In this document: piece after piece, positions 13,939 through 18,174 of the stretch | Layout of the letters: each line of letters starts with the position of its first letter | How positions within the stretch are numbered: the first letter of the stretch is position 1 | Assembly: GCA_030727885.1 (NCBI GenBank) | Contig: JANRAT010000223.1 | Coordinates: 4,324 to 22,497 of the forward strand | Length of the DNA stretch: 18,174 nt | Origin: Rhodospirillales bacterium | GTDB lineage: Bacteria > Pseudomonadota > Alphaproteobacteria > Rhodospirillales > Casp-alpha2 | Direction: 5' to 3' | Made by a program: the position numbers and the translations under genes | Notes under the pieces: generated by a model | The model's database searches: none | What the model was told of the DNA's origin: nothing | Seen by the model: only the letters and a program-made list of their open reading frames with translations

Positions 13939-14849
13939 GTGAAATTTCCGAAATCGCAATTGCTGAACCGCTCAAGGTCGAGACGCCGCTGCACCGGTTC
14001 ATGTCTGATTTTGCCGACAACAAGATCGCACTGGTGGCCTTTTTTGTGCTGCTCGGCATCATCTTCATTGCCATCTTCGCGCCCGTGATATCACCCACCG
14101 ACCCGTATGATCTGGCCAAGGTCAGTATCTTCGACAGCAAGCTGGCACCTGGTACGAAAAGCATGGACGAGGTGACGTTCTGGCTCGGCACCGATACTTC
14201 CGGGCGTGATCTGCTGAGTTCCATATTCTATGGCCTTCGGATCAGTCTCGGCGTCGGCGTACTGTCCGGGGTCATCGCGCTCTGTATCGGTAGCGCCATC
14301 GGGCTGATGGCGGCGTACTATGGCGGCTATGTCGATACCCTGATCATGCGGATTGTCGATATCCAGCTGTCGTTCCCGGCGATCCTGGTTGCATTGATTT
14401 TGATTTCCGTGCTCGGCAAGGGCGTCGACAAGATCATTATCGCACTGGTTCTGGTGCAATGGGCGTATTATGCCCGGACCGTGCGCGGCACTGCGCTGGT
14501 CGAACGCAACAAGGAATATATAGAGGCCGCCAGCTGCCTCGCCCTCTCCAACAACCGCATCGTATTCCGCCATTTGCTGCCCAACTGTCTGCCGCCGCTG
14601 ATCGTCGTTGCGACGGTGCAGACGGCCCATGCAATTTCCCTGGAAGCAACCCTGAGCTTCCTTGGTGTCGGCCTGCCGGTCACCGAGCCGTCACTCGGGC
14701 TTCTGATCGCCAATGGTTTCAATGTGATGCTGAGCGGCCTGTACTGGGTCAGTTTCTTCCCCGGGATTGCGCTGCTGATCACCATCGTGTCGATCAATCT
14801 GGTCGGCGATCAGTTGCGTGATGTCCTGAACCCGAGGCTGCAGAAATGA
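13935..14849 (+). CDS. ABC importer permease, DppC/OppC type
   Basis: A 304-residue permease, partner of the preceding subunit. It has the DppC-type layout: a cytoplasmic N-terminus (about 1-32), a first helix (ALVAFFVLLGIIFIAIFAPV), the periplasmic segment with FWLGTDTSGRDLLSSIFYGLRISL, then the five-helix core. Its coupling loop reads EYIEAASCLALSNNRIVFRH, where most relatives have a glycine at the position of the alanine before LSNN. This is a visible change at the ATPase-contact loop. It starts in an ATGA overlap with the upstream permease and ends in an ATGA overlap with the first ATPase gene. Confidence 0.95.
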   Translation: MSEISEIAIAEPLKVETPLHRFMSDFADNKIALVAFFVLLGIIFIAIFAPVISPTDPYDLAKVSIFDSKLAPGTKSMDEVTFWLGTDTSGRDLLSSIFYGLRISLGVGVLSGVIALCIGSAIGLMAAYYGGYVDTLIMRIVDIQLSFPAILVALILISVLGKGVDKIIIALVLVQWAYYARTVRGTALVERNKEYIEAASCLALSNNRIVFRHLLPNCLPPLIVVATVQTAHAISLEATLSFLGVGLPVTEPSLGLLIANGFNVMLSGLYWVSFFPGIALLITIVSINLVGDQLRDVLNPRLQK

Positions 14850-15844
14850 CCAATCAATCCCTGACCCTCGATGTGCGGGATCTGAAGACGCACTTTTTCA
14901 CCAAGGCCGGTGTCGCCAAGGCTGTCGACGGGGTCAGCTTCTCGGTCGGCAAGGGTGAAGTTCTGGGACTGGTCGGCGAGTCCGGTTCCGGCAAATCGGT
15001 CACCGGGTTTTCCATCATCGGCCTGGTTGATCCGCCGGGTCGCGTGGTCTCCGGCGAGGTGCTGTTCAAGGGGCAGGATCTGTTGAAGCTCGACGCCGAA
15101 GGCCTGCGTCAGCTGCGCGGCAACCGCATCGCTATGATTTTTCAGGATCCCATGATGACGCTGAACCCGGTGCTGCGGGTTGATACGCAAATGATCGAGA
15201 CGATCAAGGCGCACGATTCCAGCATCAGCAAACGTGATGCGCTGGCACGCGCCCGAGATGCCCTGGGGCAGGTCGGCATTCCGGCACCGGACGAACGGCT
15301 CAGGTCCTACCCGCATCAGTTTTCCGGTGGCATGCGGCAGCGCGTGGCGATTGCCATTGCGCTGCTCAACAAACCCGATCTGATCATTGCCGACGAGCCG
15401 ACGACGGCGCTTGACGTCACCATTCAGGGACAGATTCTTTACGAAGCGCAAAAACTGTGCCGCGAAACCGGCACCTCGATGATCTGGATCACCCATGACC
15501 TCGCAGTGGTTGCCGGCCTCGCCGACCATATCTGTGTCATGTATGGCGGCAAAGCAGTTGAGCAGGGTACCATTGACGATGTACTCGATCATCCCGTGCA
15601 TCCCTACACGCGTGGACTGCTGGGCTCGGTGCCGGGTCACAATACACGCGGCCAGCGCCTGTACCAGATTCCCGGCATGGCACCGTCGCTGATGAATTTG
15701 CCGCAGGGCTGCACATTCCAGGACCGTTGCCCAAGAGCTGATGATGCTTGTCTGATCGAGCCCGGTATCACCGAGCCGGTCCCCGGCCGTGCGGTTCGCT
15801 GCTGCCATCCGCATCTGGACAGAAACGAGGAGGTCGGGGCATGA
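14846..15844 (+). CDS. ABC importer ATPase, DppD/OppD type
   Basis: A 332-residue ATP-binding subunit on the cytoplasmic face of the importer. Walker A is GESGSGKS, the Q-loop [12 protein letters not shown], the signature FSGGMRQR, Walker [13 protein letters not shown] and the switch His WITHDL. All are intact, so it should hydrolyse ATP. The C-terminal oligopeptide-transporter extension ([13 protein letters not shown], then [16 protein letters not shown]) carries the cysteine pattern that in DppD/OppD-type ATPases binds an iron-sulfur cluster. This extension assigns it to the peptide/nickel class. Both ends overlap neighbours through ATGA, placing it firmly in the operon. Confidence 0.96.
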   Translation: MTNQSLTLDVRDLKTHFFTKAGVAKAVDGVSFSVGKGEVLGLVGESGSGKSVTGFSIIGLVDPPGRVVSGEVLFKGQDLLKLDAEGLRQLRGNRIAMIFQDPMMTLNPVLRVDTQMIETIKAHDSSISKRDALARARDALGQVGIPAPDERLRSYPHQFSGGMRQRVAIAIALLNKPDLIIADEPTTALDVTIQGQILYEAQKLCRETGTSMIWITHDLAVVAGLADHICVMYGGKAVEQGTIDDVLDHPVHPYTRGLLGSVPGHNTRGQRLYQIPGMAPSLMNLPQGCTFQDRCPRADDACLIEPGITEPVPGRAVRCCHPHLDRNEEVGA

Positions 15845-16839
15845 GCGAGGTGATGCTAGAAGTCGACAACCTGACCCGGAACTTCGTCAAGAAGCTCGAT
15901 CTGGCTGGTCGTCTTGCGCAAAAGCTGGGCGCCGACATTCGCGAAGAATCCGTGCACGCCGTCGATGGTGTGTCGCTGACGATTGCCAAAAAAGGTGTTG
16001 TCGGCCTGGTCGGTGAATCCGGGTGCGGCAAGTCGACGCTGGGCCGGATGATCGCCGGCATTCTGCCGCCGACGTCGGGGCGGATCGTCTACAAGGGCAT
16101 CTCGCTGACCGATATGAATTTCGAAGAAGCGAAACGGGCGGCGCTGGAAATCCAGATGATCTTCCAGGACCCGTTTGCCAGCCTCAATCCGCGCATGCGG
16201 GTTGTCGACATCATCGGCGAAGCGCCGGTCGCGCACGGTTTCTGCAAGCCGTCCGAAATCAACAAGTATGTCTCCGACGTGATGCAGCGGGTCGGCCTTG
16301 ATCCGGAATACCGGCGACGCTATCCGCATCAGTTCTCGGGCGGTCAGCGCCAGCGGATCGGCATCGCCCGTGCCCTTGCCGTGAAGCCCGAGTTCCTGGT
16401 CTGCGACGAGGCGATTGCAGCTCTTGATGTGTCGATCCAGGCGCAGGTCATCAATCTGTTCATGGACCTGCGCGAAGATCTTGATCTGACGTATCTGTTC
16501 ATCAGTCATGATCTTTCGGTGGTTGAACATATCTCCGATCAGGTCGTGATCATGTATCTAGGCCGCATCGTTGAAGTTGCCCCGACCGCCGAGCTGTTTG
16601 AAAAACCCAACCATCCCTACACCCAGGCGCTTTTGAACGAAGTGCCGCGCGTTGATCAGCGCGGGCGGGATTACCAGCCGGTCGAAGGGGAAATTCCTTC
16701 GCCGCTTGATCCGCCAAGCGGTTGCCATTTTCACCCGCGTTGCCCGCATGCGACCAGTCGCTGCAAAGCGGAGCGTCCGGTGCTGCGTGAAATCGCACCG
16801 GGACGTATTTCTGCCTGTCATCTTAACGACGGAACATGA
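15841..16839 (+). CDS. ABC importer ATPase, DppF/OppF type
   Basis: A 332-residue second ATPase, expected to pair with the preceding subunit. Walker A is GESGCGKST, the Q-loop MIFQDPFASLNP, the signature FSGGQRQR and the switch His FISHDL. Walker B reads LVCDEAIAALDVSIQAQ: the catalytic Glu is kept, but the usual Pro after DE is Ala, a modest departure. The C-terminal extension (HPYTQALLNEVP ... GCHFHPRCPHATSRC) has the cysteine pattern of the class. A longer N-terminus from 15748 is possible in the same frame, but the ATG at 15841 overlaps the previous stop as ATGA, has a nearby GGAGG and matches family length. Confidence 0.95.
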   Translation: MSEVMLEVDNLTRNFVKKLDLAGRLAQKLGADIREESVHAVDGVSLTIAKKGVVGLVGESGCGKSTLGRMIAGILPPTSGRIVYKGISLTDMNFEEAKRAALEIQMIFQDPFASLNPRMRVVDIIGEAPVAHGFCKPSEINKYVSDVMQRVGLDPEYRRRYPHQFSGGQRQRIGIARALAVKPEFLVCDEAIAALDVSIQAQVINLFMDLREDLDLTYLFISHDLSVVEHISDQVVIMYLGRIVEVAPTAELFEKPNHPYTQALLNEVPRVDQRGRDYQPVEGEIPSPLDPPSGCHFHPRCPHATSRCKAERPVLREIAPGRISACHLNDGT

Positions 16840-16842
16840 GAA

Positions 16843-17697
16843 ATGTCTGAACCTGTTATCGTTGTCCGGCCCGGTGCCGGGACGCCCGATTTGCCGCTCG
16901 TCTACGACAGCCCGCACAGCGGCTTTGAATTTCCTGAAGACATGAAGCCGGCGATCCCGTTCGAGATTTTGCGCCAGAACGAAGACGCCTTCGTTGATGC
17001 GCTGTTCGGTCATGTGCCAGTGTTGGGGGCCGTGCTGGTCAAGGCGACGTTTCCGCGCACCTACATCGACCCCAACCGCTCGACTGCGGATGTTCAGGTT
17101 GATGCAGTCGACGGCGACTGGCCGGACCCGGTCAACAACAGCATCAAAACCAAACGGGGTGCCGGCCTGATCTACACCAAGATCCATGGCGAGGAATCGA
17201 TCTATGACCGCAAGCTGACGGTGGACGAAGTTCGCCACCGCATCGATGCCTACTGGCGGCCCTACCATGCGGCCCTGCAGGCGGAATTGGACCGGCTGCA
17301 TGCAGCACATGGCGGGGTTTGGCACATCGACTGCCATTCGATGCCGGCCAAGGGCAACATTCATACTGAAGATGGTCCGGTTGAGCGTGCTGATTTCATT
17401 CTCGGCGACCGTGATGGCACGACCTGCGATGGCGCATTCACCGAAACGGCCCGGGCGTTTCTGGCCGGACGGGGTTATGACGTCGCCGTCAATGTGACGA
17501 TGAAGGGAGTCGAATTGGTCCGCAAGCACGGCCGACCGGCGGAAAACCGTCATAGTCTGCAGATCGAGGTCAATCGCCGTCTTTATATGCATGAGAAAGC
17601 GATCAGCAAAAACGACCTGTATCCGGAAACGGCACAGGTGATTGCCGACATGAACGCGGTGATGGCTGATTTCGTACGCCAACGCCGTGCTGTTTGA
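16843..17697 (+). CDS. N-formylglutamate amidohydrolase-family enzyme
   Basis: A 284-residue cytoplasmic hydrolase of the FGase family, whose known members release formate and glutamate from N-formylglutamate in one branch of histidine breakdown (HutG). Visible motifs are VYDSPHSGFEFP (His25), RTYIDPNRS, the segment WHIDCHSMPAKG with the conserved metal-site DCHS, and RPAENRHSLQIEVNRRLYM. No other hut gene is present. It starts three bases after the last ABC gene, so it is the final gene of the importer operon. I infer that it acts on what the importer brings in: an N-formyl or otherwise N-acylated amino acid, or a related amide. The exact substrate is open, since many family members are uncharacterised. 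Confidence 0.9.
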   Translation: MSEPVIVVRPGAGTPDLPLVYDSPHSGFEFPEDMKPAIPFEILRQNEDAFVDALFGHVPVLGAVLVKATFPRTYIDPNRSTADVQVDAVDGDWPDPVNNSIKTKRGAGLIYTKIHGEESIYDRKLTVDEVRHRIDAYWRPYHAALQAELDRLHAAHGGVWHIDCHSMPAKGNIHTEDGPVERADFILGDRDGTTCDGAFTETARAFLAGRGYDVAVNVTMKGVELVRKHGRPAENRHSLQIEVNRRLYMHEKAISKNDLYPETAQVIADMNAVMADFVRQRRAV

Positions 17698-17753
17698 TCC
17701 GGGCTGATGATTATTTTATAAGGGCGTCACTTCTAACCGTAAGAGAGCCTGAT

Positions 17754-18125
17754 ATGGATACCATCCAGTTTTCCGTTCACGAATTTGTCACCCTGATGGG
17801 GATATTGCACGAGCGCGTCCGCGACGGCGACGGCGTGCCGGCTTCATCCGTGTGGCACAAGTGGAAGGCCCGCTACAAGGAAGTGGATACGCAGCTGGAA
17901 AAGCTCGACATGATGGATCGCGCCGACATGCTGTTTGACGGCAAGATCAAATTTGCCGATGTGCCGAAAACAGATATTCAGGAAATCATGACGCTGGTCG
18001 AAGCGCATGCGGCGCACGAACAGAGCCTGATCGACGACAAGGATCCTGATGCGGATCCCGACGAGCTGGAAATTTGGCAAACCCTCTACGCCAGACTGGA
18101 AACCTCGCTCGACTGGGAAGGCTGA
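17754..18125 (+). CDS. hypothetical acidic protein
   Basis: A 123-residue protein I do not recognise. It is soluble, with no signal peptide or membrane segment, and rich in charged residues. The C-terminal third is strongly acidic (DDKDPDADPDELE), and predicted helices contain HKWKARYKEVDTQLEKLDMMDR. The ATG at 17754 is chosen over an upstream in-frame start at 17694 because AAGAGAG lies about 7 bases before it and the added residues look non-coding. It follows the amidohydrolase gene after 56 bases on the same strand. That gap contains an AT-rich run (TTATTTTATAA) but no hairpin, so it may be read from the importer operon or from its own promoter. The protein has no visible catalytic signature. 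Confidence 0.75.
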   Translation: MDTIQFSVHEFVTLMGILHERVRDGDGVPASSVWHKWKARYKEVDTQLEKLDMMDRADMLFDGKIKFADVPKTDIQEIMTLVEAHAAHEQSLIDDKDPDADPDELEIWQTLYARLETSLDWEG

Positions 18126-18140
18126 GGGATTGGGTGATGC

Positions 18141-18174
18141 ATGCTCAGAAAAGTCTTCTGGGATGATCCTTATC
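18141..18174 (+). CDS. possible 5' end of an AlaX-like alanyl-tRNA editing protein
   Basis: The last 34 bases read ATG followed by codons for LRKVFWDDPY, open to the window edge. The pattern of a short basic start then FW-D/E-DPY resembles the N-terminus of AlaX-type proteins, which hydrolyse mischarged alanyl-tRNA. Only 11 residues are visible, so this is a suggestion. A GAGGG lies rather far (about 12 bases) upstream. Confidence 0.4.
   Translation, partial: MLRKVFWDDPY

Noticed and set aside
14810..15814. 334-codon minus-strand open frame opposite the first ATPase gene
   Set aside because: The plus strand encodes all ABC ATPase motifs; the antisense product shows no family signature.
16558..17682. 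374-codon minus-strand open frame across the second ATPase and amidohydrolase genes
   Set aside because: It is antisense to two genes with intact family motifs, has no recognisable domain, and is explained by codon bias creating open mirror frames.
18041..18058. Repeated GGATCC around TGATGC
   Set aside because: It lies in codons for an Asp-Pro rich acidic stretch and is explained by the repeated DPD/DPDE residues.

Overview
The window looks like a stretch of chromosome from a moderately GC-rich alphaproteobacterium. The main evidence is a GST-fold protein with the C-terminal signature of FzlA, an alphaproteobacterial division factor, together with MsrPQ and a CHCC zinc-finger gene ahead of polA. 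The order is not certain; a Rhodospirillales-like or related lineage is a guess. There are no tRNA or rRNA genes, CRISPR arrays, transposases or phage genes. Gene density is high, and no stretch over 300 bases lacks a gene.

Positions 1-3667 hold mixed housekeeping genes: the 3' end of an alpha/beta hydrolase, a beta-carbonic anhydrase read just behind it, a convergent YeeZ-like epimerase-family protein, an exported TPR protein and FzlA. A roughly 86-bp palindromic REP-like element sits between the last two, which converge. Positions 3845-5527 encode the periplasmic methionine sulfoxide repair pair MsrP-MsrQ.

Positions 5493-9090 form a minus-strand operon: a 59-residue CHCC zinc-finger protein, polA and a DedA-family membrane protein. 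The zinc-finger gene is easily missed because it is short and overlaps possible upstream polA starts. Recognising it, and aligning the Pol I catalytic residues with E. coli, puts the polA start at a GTG 4 bases after the zinc-finger stop. A good sigma70-like promoter lies upstream of the zinc-finger gene.

Positions 9174-17697 are the most system-like part. A LysR-type regulator and an aspartoacylase/succinylglutamate-desuccinylase-family zinc hydrolase lie on the minus strand. Divergent to them is a complete Dpp/Opp-type ABC importer (binding protein, two permeases, two ATPases) followed by an N-formylglutamate-amidohydrolase-family enzyme. The four membrane and ATPase genes overlap by ATGA junctions. 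Two zinc hydrolases that remove N-acyl or N-formyl groups from amino acids flank one peptide-class importer and one regulator. The simplest hypothesis is a regulated uptake and deacylation pathway for N-blocked amino acids or short N-blocked peptides. Candidate operators are visible: tandem GATGA/TCATC dyads, one containing a perfect T-N11-A box, in the divergent promoter region, and an ACATTG repeat cluster ahead of the desuccinylase-like gene. A perfect 10-bp stem-loop separates the binding-protein gene from the permeases.

The right end holds an unrecognised acidic 123-residue protein and probably the first codons of an AlaX-like alanyl-tRNA editing protein.
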